Counted from the first letter of the stretch, positions 34,391 to 47,322 are shown. The stretch is DNA of 64,000 nucleotides from Ruminococcus bromii (GCF_002834225.1 NZ_NNSR01000016.1:1-64000), one strand, 5' to 3'. The notes: generated by a model from the letters alone, not told the origin. Numbers and translations are program-made.

Positions 34391-35497
34391 ATGAAAATTT
34401 CATGTTCACGAACAGATTTGGGATTAGCCATTTCAAATGTGTCAAGAGCCGTGTCAACAAAGGCATCAATTCCCGCACTTGAAGGCGTTTTAATAAAAGC
34501 ATACGGAAGTACTCTTAATATTTCGGGATATAATCTTGAAATCGGTATAACAACCGACATTGAGGCAACAATCAAAGAGGAAGGTGAAATCGTAGTAAGT
34601 GCGAAGCTTTTTCTTGATATTGTACGCCAGCTTCCGGAAGAGGTTGTGTTTATCGAAACAGACGAGCGTATGGTAACATACATAGCCTGCGGTAATGCAA
34701 ATTATCAGATTGTCGGAATGTCATCGGTTGAATATCCGGATCTTCCGTCGTTTGAGCAGACTGACGGAATCTTCCTCAATGCAAAGGTCTTGCGTGAAAT
34801 GATCAGACAGACTGTTTATGCCGTAAGTGAAAACACCGCAATGCCGATTTATACAGGTTCTCTCTTTGAAATTGAAAACGGTATATTCAAAATTATTGCA
34901 ATTGACGGCTACAGAATGGCTATTCGCAGTGAAAATATCGACAGCGACAGCAAAAATGCTTTTGTTGTTCCCGGAAAAACTCAGCACGAGGTACTTAAGC
35001 TCCTTATTGATGATGAAGAAACAACAGAAATCATTATCGGTCAAAGACATATTGCATTTAAAATTAAAAATTATAAAGTTATCTCCCGTCTTATAGAGGG
35101 TACATTTATAGACTACAAGTCCGCAATCCCGAAAGACACAAAAACAGAGGTAGTTATTAACACAAGAACAATAATCAACGCAGTTGAAAGAATGTCGCCG
35201 ATTAACAACGACAGAATGCAGAGTCCCGTAAGATGTACTTTCTCCGATGACGAAATCAAGCTTTCGTGTATTTCGTCTATCGGCAGAGCGGACGATGTAA
35301 TCTCTGTTCCGATTGTCGGTGAATCGGTTGAAATCGGTTTTAACAACAAATATCTGCTTGACGCATTGAAAAATGCAGATACGGACGAAATAAAACTTAT
35401 TCTCAACGGTCCCCTTATGGGTATGATTGTAAAGCCCGTCAAAAGCGACAGTTATCTAAGCGTTGTTGTTCCTATGAGGTTGGCAAATGAAAATTGA
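34391..35497 (+). CDS. dnaN: DNA polymerase III beta clamp
   Basis: A 368-aa sliding clamp, read from MKISCSRTDLG through three topologically equal domains to VVVPMRLAN. The typical LVVSAKLFLDIVRQLP-like region, the IDGYRMAIR motif and the C-terminal PM/R residues that line the partner-binding cleft are visible. It overlaps the S4-domain gene by 11 bases. Confidence 0.96.
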   Translation: MKISCSRTDLGLAISNVSRAVSTKASIPALEGVLIKAYGSTLNISGYNLEIGITTDIEATIKEEGEIVVSAKLFLDIVRQLPEEVVFIETDERMVTYIACGNANYQIVGMSSVEYPDLPSFEQTDGIFLNAKVLREMIRQTVYAVSENTAMPIYTGSLFEIENGIFKIIAIDGYRMAIRSENIDSDSKNAFVVPGKTQHEVLKLLIDDEETTEIIIGQRHIAFKIKNYKVISRLIEGTFIDYKSAIPKDTKTEVVINTRTIINAVERMSPINNDRMQSPVRCTFSDDEIKLSCISSIGRADDVISVPIVGESVEIGFNNKYLLDALKNADTDEIKLILNGPLMGMIVKPVKSDSYLSVVVPMRLANEN

Positions 35498-35699
35498 GAA
35501 AATTAAGATAGACAGCGAATATATAAAATTGCAGGATTTACTCAAGCTCGGTGGTGCTGTTGAAACAGGCGGACAGGCAAAAGTTGTAATTCAGAACGGA
35601 GATGTCACCGTAAACGGTGAAGTCTGCACCATGAGAGGAAAAAAGATGCGAAAAGGCGATATTGCTGTTTTTGATAGCCTTGAGATAATCGTTGAATAA
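35487..35699 (+). CDS. rlbA: S4-domain protein YaaA/RlbA
   Basis: A 70-aa RNA-binding S4 fold, with LQDLLKLGGAVETGGQAK and a VTVNGEVCTMRGKKM signature. In Firmicutes it lies between dnaN and recF as here and takes part in ribosome maturation (RlbA). It overlaps dnaN and precedes recF by 20 bases. Confidence 0.9.
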   Translation: MKIEKIKIDSEYIKLQDLLKLGGAVETGGQAKVVIQNGDVTVNGEVCTMRGKKMRKGDIAVFDSLEIIVE

Positions 35700-35719
35700 C
35701 TTTGGGATTGATGAAGTAA

Positions 35720-36817
35720 GTGAAGGTAATTGCTCTTAAATTTGAAAATTACAGAAATTTAAAGGACAATATAATTTCTCCGTGTGACGGAGTAAATATA
35801 ATTTACGGCGACAATGCTCAGGGCAAGACAAATTTACTCGAATCACTCTGGTTTTTTTGCGGAGGTCACAGCTTTAGAGGCTCAAAGGACAGCGAGGTAA
35901 TTAACTGGGACAGGAATTTTGCAAAAATTGAAATGCGTTTTTTCGGTCAGGACCGTGAGCAGACTGCAAAAATCCTATTCAAGGGCGGAAAAAAGACCGT
36001 TGAAATCAACGGCGTACAAAAAAATTCCGCAGCAGCGCTTATAGAACGCTTTTGTGCAGTTGTATTTTCTCCCGAACATCTCAGTCTTATAAAAAGAGGA
36101 CCGGGTGAACGCAGAAAGTTTATTGACAGTGCAATTTGTCGCGAAAAACTGAAAAATGCCGTTGTTCTTTCAAAGTACAACAGAATCCTTAACCAGAGAA
36201 ATTCACTTTTAAAAGATATTTACAGGAGGCCTTCACTTGAAGATACTCTTTCAGTGTGGGATGAACCTCTTTTAAAAAACGGTGCTGTGCTTGTAAAAAA
36301 AAGAATCGACTATGTAAAAATGCTCTCCGACCGTGCTGTTAAGTACCATGACGGAATTTCAAAGGGTAAGGAAGAATTGAAAATCCGATATGTGTCGGGC
36401 TGTGATATTACAGAGGATGACAGTACCGATGAGATATACGAAAAGCTGAAAACAAAGCTTGAAACACATAAAAGTGACGATATACGGACAGGTTTTACAA
36501 ATTACGGTCCTCATCGTGACGATATAGAAATTATAATAAACGGCAAAAATGCCAAAGCTTTTGCATCTCAGGGACAGCAGCGAAGCGCTGTTCTGTCGCT
36601 GAAGCTTGCCGAGGCGTCTGTTTTGCGTGAAAGAATGGGTGAAGAACCGGTGATTTTGCTTGATGATGTACTTTCTGAGCTTGACGCCAAAAGACAGGAT
36701 TTTTTACTCAACGAACTTCACGGCTGTCAGGTATTCATCACCTGCTGTGAAAAATCAAATAAAGAACAGCTCAGAAACGGAAAAATTTTTCTGCTGAATA
36801 ACGGAGTGGTTAGCTGA
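35720..36817 (+). CDS. recF: DNA replication/repair ATPase RecF
   Basis: A 365-aa SMC-like ATPase that helps load RecA at gaps. Walker A is GDNAQGKT (residues 30-37) and Walker B is PVILLDDVLSELDAKR with the signature LSLKLAEASVL ahead. A GTG start at 35720 is used, with AAGTAAG just before. It overlaps remB by one base. Confidence 0.95.
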   Translation: MKVIALKFENYRNLKDNIISPCDGVNIIYGDNAQGKTNLLESLWFFCGGHSFRGSKDSEVINWDRNFAKIEMRFFGQDREQTAKILFKGGKKTVEINGVQKNSAAALIERFCAVVFSPEHLSLIKRGPGERRKFIDSAICREKLKNAVVLSKYNRILNQRNSLLKDIYRRPSLEDTLSVWDEPLLKNGAVLVKKRIDYVKMLSDRAVKYHDGISKGKEELKIRYVSGCDITEDDSTDEIYEKLKTKLETHKSDDIRTGFTNYGPHRDDIEIIINGKNAKAFASQGQQRSAVLSLKLAEASVLRERMGEEPVILLDDVLSELDAKRQDFLLNELHGCQVFITCCEKSNKEQLRNGKIFLLNNGVVS

Positions 36818-37089
36818 TGTATCTTCATCTCGGACAGGATACCGTTGTCACCGTTGAAACGGTAATCGGAATTTTCGATATAGACGAATGTACAGTTTCA
36901 AAAAAAACAAGGGACTATCTTACTGCCGCCGAAAAAAACGGCAATGTTGTCAATGTTTCTTATGAATTGCCAAAATCCTTTGTTGTCTGCGAAAAAAAAG
37001 GTAAAATAACGGTTTATATCAGTCAGCTTTCATCAAAAACGCTCATTAAAAGAAGTCAGGCACCGTATAAAGAGCTTATGTGCCGTTGA
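36817..37089 (+). CDS. remB: Extracellular-matrix regulator RemB-like (DUF370)
   Basis: A 90-aa protein of the RemB/YaaB family, starting MYLHLGQDTVV and ending in a IYISQLSSKTLIKR block. RemA/RemB proteins are DNA-binding regulators of biofilm matrix genes in Bacillus. Its place between recF and gyrB matches Bacillus yaaB. Here two zinc-ribbon genes are inserted before gyrB. Confidence 0.9.
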   Translation: MYLHLGQDTVVTVETVIGIFDIDECTVSKKTRDYLTAAEKNGNVVNVSYELPKSFVVCEKKGKITVYISQLSSKTLIKRSQAPYKELMCR

Positions 37090-37117
37090 AGTCGTATAAT
37101 AAAAAGGAGTTCTGCAT

Positions 37118-37849
37118 ATGAAAATGAGAAAATGCCCCTACTGCGGAAGAAGAATTTCATACACTTCTGCCTTTGCAAGCAGAAGAAAAGCCGAATTTGT
37201 CTGCCAAAAGTGTGGTAAGGAGAGCAAGGTTGCAGTCAATAAAAAGGTGATTTTGATTTTTATTCTTGCTGTCGTAATTTCACTTGCAATTATGTCAGGC
37301 TGGATAATGGCAGGACTTTCAAGCAATCCGCTCGGAATTTTGCTTGTTGCAATTCCTCTGATTATTTTTGCGGCTTTAACACCGAGCTTTGTTCACTATG
37401 AGCCGTTCAAAAAATATAAAAAATCAATGGAGGCAAAAAAGGCAGGCATTGCCTATTCCGACAATCTTCTCACCTCGGAGCTTGACAAAGACGATAACTA
37501 CACCTTCCCGAGTATAAATACTCAGCAGAATGAAGGCGACGATAATTTTGAAATTAACACGGATGTGTTCAATAAAATCAGGGCTGAAAGAAATGCCGCA
37601 AGACAAAGACTGGATTCAAACGAAATTTCTTCGGATTCTTCATCCTTTGCAAAGCAGGAATATGTTCCCATAATCAACAATACAAGTGAAAATCATGCCT
37701 CAAGCGGAGCGTCACTCAAAAAAATACACTCCGAAGCTCCTGCCCGTCACACAGTCAGCAGGAACAGGCATTACATAAATTCCGATGAAACCGCAGAAAA
37801 CAAAAAATCCGATGACGGCAACCGTTATTCGGTCAACAGAAAATTTTAA
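37118..37849 (+). CDS. Zinc-ribbon membrane protein with disordered tail, unknown
   Basis: A 243-aa protein. Residues 5-35 hold two Cys pairs (CPYCGRR...FVCQKCGKES), a zinc ribbon. Two hydrophobic helices follow at about 45-65 and 72-93. The remaining 140 residues are hydrophilic, rich in Ser, Asn and charged residues, and look disordered. It is similar in plan to the next gene (zinc ribbon, two helices, charged tail) and these may be paralogues. No family function is recognised; the place inside the recF-gyrB cluster hints at a role near replication or membrane but does not prove it. Confidence 0.7.
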   Translation: MKMRKCPYCGRRISYTSAFASRRKAEFVCQKCGKESKVAVNKKVILIFILAVVISLAIMSGWIMAGLSSNPLGILLVAIPLIIFAALTPSFVHYEPFKKYKKSMEAKKAGIAYSDNLLTSELDKDDNYTFPSINTQQNEGDDNFEINTDVFNKIRAERNAARQRLDSNEISSDSSSFAKQEYVPIINNTSENHASSGASLKKIHSEAPARHTVSRNRHYINSDETAENKKSDDGNRYSVNRKF

Positions 37850-37860
37850 TCGGTGATAAA

Positions 37861-40337
<2,477 letters not shown>

Positions 40338-40378
40338 TATATTACGATAAACCAAAATTTAAAAAACGGGGTGATTTT

Positions 40379-40810
40379 ATGCACGCAAGAACAAAAGTTA
40401 CAGTTCGTTACGCAGAAACGGATAAAATGGGAATTGCACACCACTCAAATTATCCTATTTGGTACGAAATAGCAAGAAACGACTATATCAAAATGTTCGG
40501 AATCAGCTACACGGATATGGAAAACGCAGGTGTAATGACTCCGCTCTTGAACCTGAGCTGTCATTACGGAATCCCTGCCCTTTATGAGGACGAGCTGATT
40601 ATCCGCACTTGGGTGCAGACTATCACAGCCGCAAGAATTATTTTTACATACACGGTTAAGCGTATAGAAAAGGACGGCTCGGAAACCGAGCTTGGCTACG
40701 GTACAACCGAACACGGTTTTGTAGACTCCAAAACATTTCGTCCCACAAGCATCAAAAAACGCTTTCCAAAACTCTATGAAGGTATTTCGGCCGCAGTAAA
40801 ACACTTCTAA
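40379..40810 (+). CDS. Acyl-CoA thioesterase, YbgC/FadM-like hotdog fold
   Basis: A 143-aa hotdog-fold thioesterase. The segment VRYAETDKMGIAHHSNYPIWYE carries the catalytic Asp of the DxMGIVHH-type motif. It hydrolyses short acyl-CoA or 4-hydroxybenzoyl-CoA-like esters in family members; the substrate here is unknown. It lies 42 bases after gyrB with a GGGGTGA ribosome-binding site. Confidence 0.9.
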   Translation: MHARTKVTVRYAETDKMGIAHHSNYPIWYEIARNDYIKMFGISYTDMENAGVMTPLLNLSCHYGIPALYEDELIIRTWVQTITAARIIFTYTVKRIEKDGSETELGYGTTEHGFVDSKTFRPTSIKKRFPKLYEGISAAVKHF

Positions 40811-41076
40811 CAGCGTGTCGCCGGCAGCGTGCCGCTGCACCCAATTCGAGAATATAGTTTGTGAAATTAAAAAATAAATTTTCCCGACCAAATTCATACA
40901 CACTTTTCATCACATCAAAAAATATGTGTAAAACAAATCGTTTCATCAAGGCGGGCGTCCAATGAACGCCCCTACTGAAACAAAATTACACGCTAAACTA
41001 ATTAAAAAACGCAAAATAACATTATTATAAATTATTGAACAGACAGTAACAAGAGCTTAAAAAGCGAGGAAAGAAT
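40811..41076. repeat. Intergenic region with palindromic elements before gyrA
   Basis: Two GC-rich palindromic patches: CGCCGGCAGCGTGCCGCTGCACCC (about 40817-40841) and GGGCGTCC-AATG-AACGCCCCTAC (about 40952-40975). The second ends with the same CGCCCCTAC as the element at 10.6 kb. No gene is visible. The AT-rich right half may hold the gyrA promoter but no clear one was found. Confidence 0.55.
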
Positions 41077-43647
41077 ATGGATAACGAACAGAATCAGAAC
41101 AAGGATGCAAGAATTATTGATGTCGATTTGCAAAATGAAATGAGAAAAAGCTTTTTGGATTACTCCATGAGCGTTATCGTTTCCCGTGCATTGCCCGATG
41201 TCAGGGACGGTCTTAAGCCTGTTCACAGAAGAATACTCTACACAATGAATCAAATCGGTCTTGACCCGTCAAAGCCGTACCACAAGTGTGCCGACACTGT
41301 AGGTCAGGTGCTGGGTTCGTATCATCCGCACGGTGATGCCTCGGTTTATGATGCAATGGTTCGTCTTGCACAGGATTTTTCCATGAGATATATGCTTGTT
41401 GACGGTCACGGTAACTTCGGTTCGGTGGACGGTGATCCGCCTGCCGCATACCGTTATACAGAGGCGAGAATGAGCAAAATTTCTCTTGAAATGCTCACGG
41501 ATATTGAAAAAAACACGGTTGACTTTATGTCAAACTACGACGACCGTCTTAAAGAGCCGACTGTTCTTCCAAGCCGTTTTCCAAATCTTCTTGTAAACGG
41601 TTCAAGCGGTATTGCCGTTGGTATGGCAACCGAAATTCCGCCGCATAACCTCGGTGAAACAATTGACGCAGTCTGCACTCTCATTGATAATCCCGACGCT
41701 GAACTTGCCGAGATTATGGAGTGTATGCCCGGTCCCGACTTCCCGACAGGCGGTATAATTATGGGCAGAAGCGGTATTCGTGCCGCCTATGCAACAGGCC
41801 GCGGAAAAATTACCGTAAGAGCCAAGACTGAAATTATCGAAGCTAAAAACGGCAGATATAAAATTATCGTTACGGAGCTTCCGTACAAGGTCAACAAAGC
41901 AAGACTTATTGAAAATATTGCCGACCTCGTAAAGGATAAGAGAATTGAGGGTATTTCAAATATTGAAGACCACTCCGACCGTAAGGGTATGCACATTGAA
42001 ATTGACATCAAGAGAGATGCCTCACCGCAGATTGTCCTTAACCAGCTGTTCTCATATACACAGTTGCAGACAACCTTCGGTGCTATTATGCTCTCTATCG
42101 TTGACGGTGAGCCTAAAATTCTTTCACTCAAGGAAATGCTCCAATGCTACATTGAATTTCAGGCTGAGGTTATTCGCCGTCGTACTGATTTTGACCTCAA
42201 AAAAGCCCGTGACAGAGCTCATATTCTTGAGGGCTTGAAGATTGCACTTGATTTTATTGACGAGGTAATCAAAATCATCAGAAACAGCAAGGATACTGCA
42301 AGTGCAAAAGCAGGTCTTATGGAGCGTTTCGGTCTTGATGATGTTCAGGCTCAGGCTATTGTTCAGATGCGTCTTGGACAGCTCACAAATATGGAGCAGA
42401 CTAAGATTGAGGACGAAATTGCAGCCCTCCACGCAAAGATTGAAGAATATCTCGAAATTCTTGCAAGCGAGTCAAGACAGCTTGAAATCGTAAAAGAAGA
42501 AATTATGCAGATTCGCAACAAATATGCCGATCCGAGAAGAACAGAAATTTGTGCTGTAAGCGGTGAGGTTGATATTGAGGATCTTATTCCGCAGGAGGAG
42601 TGCGTTCTTACACTTACACAGTTTGGATATGTAAAGCGTCTTTCTGCCGATACCTACAAAATTCAGCGCAGAGGAGGCCGTGGCGTATCGGGTATGTCAC
42701 GCCGTGAAGAAGATATTGCGGCTGAAATGTTCGTAATCAATTCACACGATTATGTTCTGTTCTTTACCGACAAGGGCAGAGTTTATCGCCTTAAATGCTA
42801 TGAAGTTCCCGAAGGAAGCCGTCAGTCAAAGGGTGTGAACATTGCAAACCTGTTGCCGATTTCGCCCGATGAAAAGGTAACTTCAATGATAAGAGTGCCT
42901 GAATTTGACGAGGAAAAATACCTTGTTATGGTCACCCGTCAGGGCATTATCAAGCGTATTGAACTCAATGCATACAACACCTCAAGAAAGGGCGGCCTTA
43001 TCGCTCTTGAACTCAACGAGGGTGACAAGCTTGCGTGGGTAAGAATGACTGACGGCAACAGTCAGGTTATTATCGCCACTAAGAAGGGTATGGCTATCCG
43101 CTTTAACGAAACCGACATCCGTGCAATGGGCAGACAGGCTCGAGGTGTTAAGGCAATGGCTCTCAAAGAGGGCGACTGCGTAGTCGGAATGAGCGTTGTC
43201 CGTGACGGCGGTCTTGTTCTCACAGTTTCCGAAACAGGCTACGGCAGACTTTCAAGTCCCGATGATTACCGTGTTCAGAGCCGTGGCGGTAAGGGCCTTA
43301 CCAACTACCACACGGAAAAATACGGCGATGTTGCCGCTATCAAGGTGGTAAACCTTGATGATGATATTATTATCATCTCGGAAGAAGGCATTATTATCAG
43401 AATTGCAGCCGAATCAATCCGTGTTTGCGCCCGCCCGTCAAAGGGTGTAACCGTGATGAAGGTGAACGGTAACGACAAGGTTGTTACAATTGCCCGTGTT
43501 CCCCATATTGACGGTGAAGATGATGAATCAGCCGAGAGCGAAGATAACGCAGAAAATGGTGAATCGTCAGAAACGGTTGCAGAAGAAGCTTCCGAAAATA
43601 ACGAGGGAGAAACTTCTGAATCAACCAAAGAAAATACGAAAGAATAA
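41077..43647 (+). CDS. gyrA: DNA gyrase subunit A with acidic C-terminal tail
   Basis: An 856-aa breakage-rejoining subunit. The catalytic Tyr is Y127 in AYRYTEARM. The GyrA box reads [11 protein letters not shown], so this is gyrase and not topoisomerase IV. The tail after residue about 810 is a run of Glu, Asp, Ser and Asn for some 45 residues. A strong terminator follows. Confidence 0.97.
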   Translation: MDNEQNQNKDARIIDVDLQNEMRKSFLDYSMSVIVSRALPDVRDGLKPVHRRILYTMNQIGLDPSKPYHKCADTVGQVLGSYHPHGDASVYDAMVRLAQDFSMRYMLVDGHGNFGSVDGDPPAAYRYTEARMSKISLEMLTDIEKNTVDFMSNYDDRLKEPTVLPSRFPNLLVNGSSGIAVGMATEIPPHNLGETIDAVCTLIDNPDAELAEIMECMPGPDFPTGGIIMGRSGIRAAYATGRGKITVRAKTEIIEAKNGRYKIIVTELPYKVNKARLIENIADLVKDKRIEGISNIEDHSDRKGMHIEIDIKRDASPQIVLNQLFSYTQLQTTFGAIMLSIVDGEPKILSLKEMLQCYIEFQAEVIRRRTDFDLKKARDRAHILEGLKIALDFIDEVIKIIRNSKDTASAKAGLMERFGLDDVQAQAIVQMRLGQLTNMEQTKIEDEIAALHAKIEEYLEILASESRQLEIVKEEIMQIRNKYADPRRTEICAVSGEVDIEDLIPQEECVLTLTQFGYVKRLSADTYKIQRRGGRGVSGMSRREEDIAAEMFVINSHDYVLFFTDKGRVYRLKCYEVPEGSRQSKGVNIANLLPISPDEKVTSMIRVPEFDEEKYLVMVTRQGIIKRIELNAYNTSRKGGLIALELNEGDKLAWVRMTDGNSQVIIATKKGMAIRFNETDIRAMGRQARGVKAMALKEGDCVVGMSVVRDGGLVLTVSETGYGRLSSPDDYRVQSRGGKGLTNYHTEKYGDVAAIKVVNLDDDIIIISEEGIIIRIAAESIRVCARPSKGVTVMKVNGNDKVVTIARVPHIDGEDDESAESEDNAENGESSETVAEEASENNEGETSESTKENTKE

Positions 43648-43661
43648 TTAGCAAAAAAAAG

Positions 43662-43689
43662 AAAACTCCACTTTTTTAAGTGGAGTTTT
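43662..43689 (+). terminator. gyrA terminator
   Basis: AAAACTCCACTT pairs perfectly with AAGTGGAGTTTT around TTTT, and is followed by T. Confidence 0.88.
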
Positions 43690-43716
43690 TGACACATATG
43701 AAAATCTGGTGATTTG

Positions 43717-44472
43717 ATGAAAAAATCTTTAGCTTTGATTGTTGCCGTAATGCTTTTGCTGTCACTTTTCGGCTGTTCTGACAAGTCAAAGGCTGATGTT
43801 TCGGGTGTTGTAGATGCACCCGATAAAATTTCTACTCTTGATGAGGCAAAAATAAGCAAGAACCCGAACATTCGCCAAAAGAGCGAAAATGTAAACGGAA
43901 TGTGTTATGCAATCACACTTGAGGAGTTTACTCATAACTATAATGAGATGCTCAAAGAAACGGGCAGTCTGGATATGATAAATCCAAAGGGATGGAAAAT
44001 GCTCGGCAGTCCGCAGGATGACGCTAACGGTACGGAATATCAGTACTATTACTATGATGCCGACAAAATCAATCTTACAGCCTCGGTTGAAACAAAGACA
44101 AATTATATTATGAATATCGGTCTTGGCACAACAATGAGCAACTTTGTTTCGATTGAAAACGAGAAAAATAACAGCGACGCAATCTTAATGAAGAGTGCTG
44201 TTATGGCTGTTGCCGTGAGCGGAATGGGCATTGACGAGGTTGATACAATTCAGGATATTTTTTATCGCACAACCTTTGAAAATACAAATGAGCTATGGTA
44301 CAACGGCAATGTGTACGCTTTGAGTATGAATGAGGATAAAGGGGACAGCGAACGCAGTACAATGCTGTTCCGCACTTTTCCGATTTCGGAAGATGTAAAG
44401 GAAAACTGGGGCATTGACGAGTATGAAAGCTATGTGGCAAATGCAAGCCAGATAACAACAAACGCAAATTAA
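43717..44472 (+). CDS. Predicted lipoprotein, unknown
   Basis: A 251-aa protein starting at the ATG at 43717 (a TTG three bases earlier is less likely); GGTGAT precedes it. A lysine-rich start, a hydrophobic stretch (5-17) and a lipobox SLFGC put the lipid-modified cysteine at about residue 19. The mature part has no recognised domain; it contains a Tyr-rich patch and a Gly-rich loop. It follows gyrA's terminator closely, so it may rely on read-through or an unseen promoter. Confidence 0.75.
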   Translation: MKKSLALIVAVMLLLSLFGCSDKSKADVSGVVDAPDKISTLDEAKISKNPNIRQKSENVNGMCYAITLEEFTHNYNEMLKETGSLDMINPKGWKMLGSPQDDANGTEYQYYYYDADKINLTASVETKTNYIMNIGLGTTMSNFVSIENEKNNSDAILMKSAVMAVAVSGMGIDEVDTIQDIFYRTTFENTNELWYNGNVYALSMNEDKGDSERSTMLFRTFPISEDVKENWGIDEYESYVANASQITTNAN

Positions 44473-44493
44473 AAATGAATTTTGCAAAAAGAC

Positions 44494-44523
44494 AAGGCGA
44501 CTATCGTTTTCGATAGCCGCCTT
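44494..44523. terminator. Bidirectional terminator, lipoprotein / surface-protein gene
   Basis: AAGGCGACTATCG pairs with CGATAGCCGCCTT around TTTT (one mismatch), between convergent genes. Confidence 0.85.
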
Positions 44524-44541
44524 ATAGTTTAATCTGTTCTG

Positions 44542-47322
44542 TTATTTGTTTTTCGTTTTCTTTCTGTCAACAGCCGTTGCAGCAATAAACACGCCACCGC
44601 TGACAAACAGCAAAGCAATCCATAAAATTATATTACCGCTATTGCCGGTTTTCGGTGAGGCAGTATTTGCCGTGTTGTTTAGTTGGTCAGCAGAACTGCT
44701 TTCGGAAGAAACGGTGTTTGTCGGCTTATTTACTTCGTCATCCGAACTGCTTCCAAAACCGATTGCAGGAATATCAACGGCAGTCTTTTTGTAACCGCAG
44801 ACGGTGCATTCCTCATGCTTTGAGCCTTTTTCGGCATTAGTGGCTTCCTTGTCAATAATCCATTTAAAGTTGTGAGCCGTTATATCAGCCTTGTTGCCGC
44901 ACTCACATTCGTGCCAATGATTTGTGCTGTCATATTTCCACTCCGTGCCGTAGTCGTGATTGTGAGAATCAATTTTCGGAATGTCAACGGCAGTCTTTTT
45001 ATAACCGCAGACGGTGCATTCCTCATGCTTTGAGCCTTTTTCGGTAGTAGTGGCTTCCTTGTCAACAATCCATTTAAAGGTGTGAGCCGTTATGTCAGCC
45101 TTGTTGCCGCACTCACATTCGTGCCAATGATTTGTTTCATCATACTTCCATTCCGTACCGTACTTGTGTGTATGTCCGTCTGCGGCAGGAGTCATTGTCA
45201 GATCAGTGAGAACCCACATAGTACCGTCAGAACCATCGCTGGCATCGCCTTCATAGCGCTTATAATTCACAAATTCGCCGTTGATCTTCAGCTTGGTGTT
45301 GGGTCCGAATACATAAGTGGTATTTTCGCTTTCAACATAGCCCACAGCCACCACATATACACCGTAATGATAGGTCTTTCCGGCTTCAAAAGCGGTGATC
45401 TTGTTAGTATAAATGTCGCTGCCCCACTCCGGCTCTGTAGAAACTATGCCGGTATTCTCGTCTAAGCTCCACCACTCACAACGGAATGCATACGGAGTGT
45501 CGTTAGGCACCGTTCCTGTGAATACAGGCTTATCACCATCTTTAAAGCTGACAGTGGCGTCATTGATCTCCACCACATCAATAACTTTCACGGTGGTCGG
45601 CATCATGGTCAATACATTGCTGAACCAAATGGTTTCGCCGTTATCGTCTACATTGATCTGATCAGGTGTCAGGGTGATTTCTTCACCGTTGATATAGAGC
45701 TTTGTGTTCTTATCAAAGCGGTAGCCCTCTTCCATGCCCAAGTCGGAAATCTTGAAATATACGCCATAGGTGTAACTCTTTCCGGCTTCAAATTCCGTAA
45801 TGAGCTTGCCGTTGTAACGCTCGTTCCAGTAGTCGCTGGAGGTAATGCCATAGCCACTGCCGTCATTGGCATCCCACCGCTCATGGTCGAGATCAATAAA
45901 CGGATCCACGGCGCTGGTCATAAAGCTCGGTTTGTCGCCGGCATTAAAGTTGGTACGAGCAATAAAGTCAATTTTCGCTACAGCCTGACCGGGGCGCATA
46001 TTCATACCGTAGGTCACAACACAGGTTCTGTTGTCATCCAGCGTCATAGCAAATGAGCCTTCGGGCAGACTTTTGCCGTTGAGGGTAATATCATCGGCTG
46101 AAATGCTGTCACTAAAGATGTAGCCGTCTTTGGCTTCCAATCGTACGGAATATTCATACTTGCCATCCTTATCAAAGGAGGTAAGATCTGCATAACCTGA
46201 GGGACAATAGTCCTCGTCTGAATACCAGTATGCCACGGATTTGGTTGTGTACTCATCGGTTTTTTCCAGCTTACCCCAACATTCATAGAGAATATCGTAT
46301 TTATCTCGGTCTGCGGTTGCTGCCGTGGCTGTGGTGCGTGGGGTTTCGCCGTCCTTATAGTCCAACTTCACATTTTCCACGGCGGCGGAGGTAATGACAG
46401 TATTCTGTTTTGTCGGTGTAATCGTTTTAACAGCAGGGACATACAGGTATTCCCCACTCAGACTCGATTTTACGCTTTCCCCATTCACTGTAACGGTGGT
46501 TTCGCTGTTGAAGGAATATCCATCCTTCGGTTTCAGCATAAGAAAATACACATATTTTTTTCCGCTTTCAAATTCTGTGATGGTCGGCAGAGAGCCATGC
46601 GAGCCGTTATCGGAATACCAGGCGGCAACGGGTTCGTTGTTTTCGAATTCCTGCCAGCATTCATAAGCGATTTCATATTTATCGGCATCGGCATTATATA
46701 CCTCTGCCGTTGCCTGCGGAGTGTCACCCGAACGATAAGCGAATTTTACATTCTCAATGCAGACATTATTTATAGTTGCTTCGTCCTGAGAACCTTCATC
46801 AATAGCTTGCACAATCAGGTCGTAGGTTGTTTGATACACTTGATATTGATGAACAACAATATTCTTATTCACGCTTCCGGAAGCTGCGTTTTCGAGAGCA
46901 TCCTGATCGCCGACGAGTATATCGCCATCTGGTGCAATTATATTACCACTCTCAAAATGATCAAGAATAAATGTGTTATTACGGTTTTCAATGGTAATAT
47001 TTCCTCGTGAAGAAAATTGTGCAATGATTTCATCATCAATTCTTTCGATTTCTGCCTGCACCGCATCACTGTTAAAATTGCCTTCAACGAAATCCCCTGA
47101 TTTGGTCACTTCTGTTGTTTCTGCCACATTGCCGTCTGCATTTTTAATGGTGACCTGCGCAGTTGTTTCAACCTTTGTGTGATAGAAATGGCTATAGGTG
47201 TTAGTGGTATTGTCTCCGGTCACATCTGTTACACCGGCATATGCTGTAATCGGCACAATGGATAGTGCCAAGCACAAAGTCAGCAGAACAGTCAACAGTT
47301 TTTTTGGTTTTGTTTTTTTCAT
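44542..47322 (-). CDS. Large repeat-containing cell-wall surface protein
   Basis: A 926-aa secreted protein. The signal peptide (KKLLTVLLTLCLALS, cleaved about residue 30 after AYA) leads to an N-terminal region of about 160 residues, then four related beta modules (about 190-310, 315-450, 455-600, 605-730) each with a YxxxGDTP or similar start, an aromatic Trp motif and a GYxFxxxTxxTVNGE end. Two 70-residue Cys/His repeats follow (about 730-870, CxC and CxxC pairs), and the C-terminus has an SPKTG sorting motif, a hydrophobic helix and a basic tail. Sortase would anchor it. The start at 47322 is favoured by a GGAG site nine bases before. No enzyme activity is recognised. Probable adhesin or wall-binding protein. 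Confidence 0.85.
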   Translation of the reverse strand: MKKTKPKKLLTVLLTLCLALSIVPITAYAGVTDVTGDNTTNTYSHFYHTKVETTAQVTIKNADGNVAETTEVTKSGDFVEGNFNSDAVQAEIERIDDEIIAQFSSRGNITIENRNNTFILDHFESGNIIAPDGDILVGDQDALENAASGSVNKNIVVHQYQVYQTTYDLIVQAIDEGSQDEATINNVCIENVKFAYRSGDTPQATAEVYNADADKYEIAYECWQEFENNEPVAAWYSDNGSHGSLPTITEFESGKKYVYFLMLKPKDGYSFNSETTVTVNGESVKSSLSGEYLYVPAVKTITPTKQNTVITSAAVENVKLDYKDGETPRTTATAATADRDKYDILYECWGKLEKTDEYTTKSVAYWYSDEDYCPSGYADLTSFDKDGKYEYSVRLEAKDGYIFSDSISADDITLNGKSLPEGSFAMTLDDNRTCVVTYGMNMRPGQAVAKIDFIARTNFNAGDKPSFMTSAVDPFIDLDHERWDANDGSGYGITSSDYWNERYNGKLITEFEAGKSYTYGVYFKISDLGMEEGYRFDKNTKLYINGEEITLTPDQINVDDNGETIWFSNVLTMMPTTVKVIDVVEINDATVSFKDGDKPVFTGTVPNDTPYAFRCEWWSLDENTGIVSTEPEWGSDIYTNKITAFEAGKTYHYGVYVVAVGYVESENTTYVFGPNTKLKINGEFVNYKRYEGDASDGSDGTMWVLTDLTMTPAADGHTHKYGTEWKYDETNHWHECECGNKADITAHTFKWIVDKEATTTEKGSKHEECTVCGYKKTAVDIPKIDSHNHDYGTEWKYDSTNHWHECECGNKADITAHNFKWIIDKEATNAEKGSKHEECTVCGYKKTAVDIPAIGFGSSSDDEVNKPTNTVSSESSSADQLNNTANTASPKTGNSGNIILWIALLFVSGGVFIAATAVDRKKTKNK
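44771..45190. repeat. Two tandem 210-bp repeats in the surface-protein gene
   Basis: Units 44771-44980 and 44981-45190 are near-identical at DNA level (for example the shared CGCAGACGGTGCATTCCTC segments at 44796 and 45006). They encode the paired CxC/CxxC modules. Such tandem repeats can expand or contract by slippage or recombination. Confidence 0.85.
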
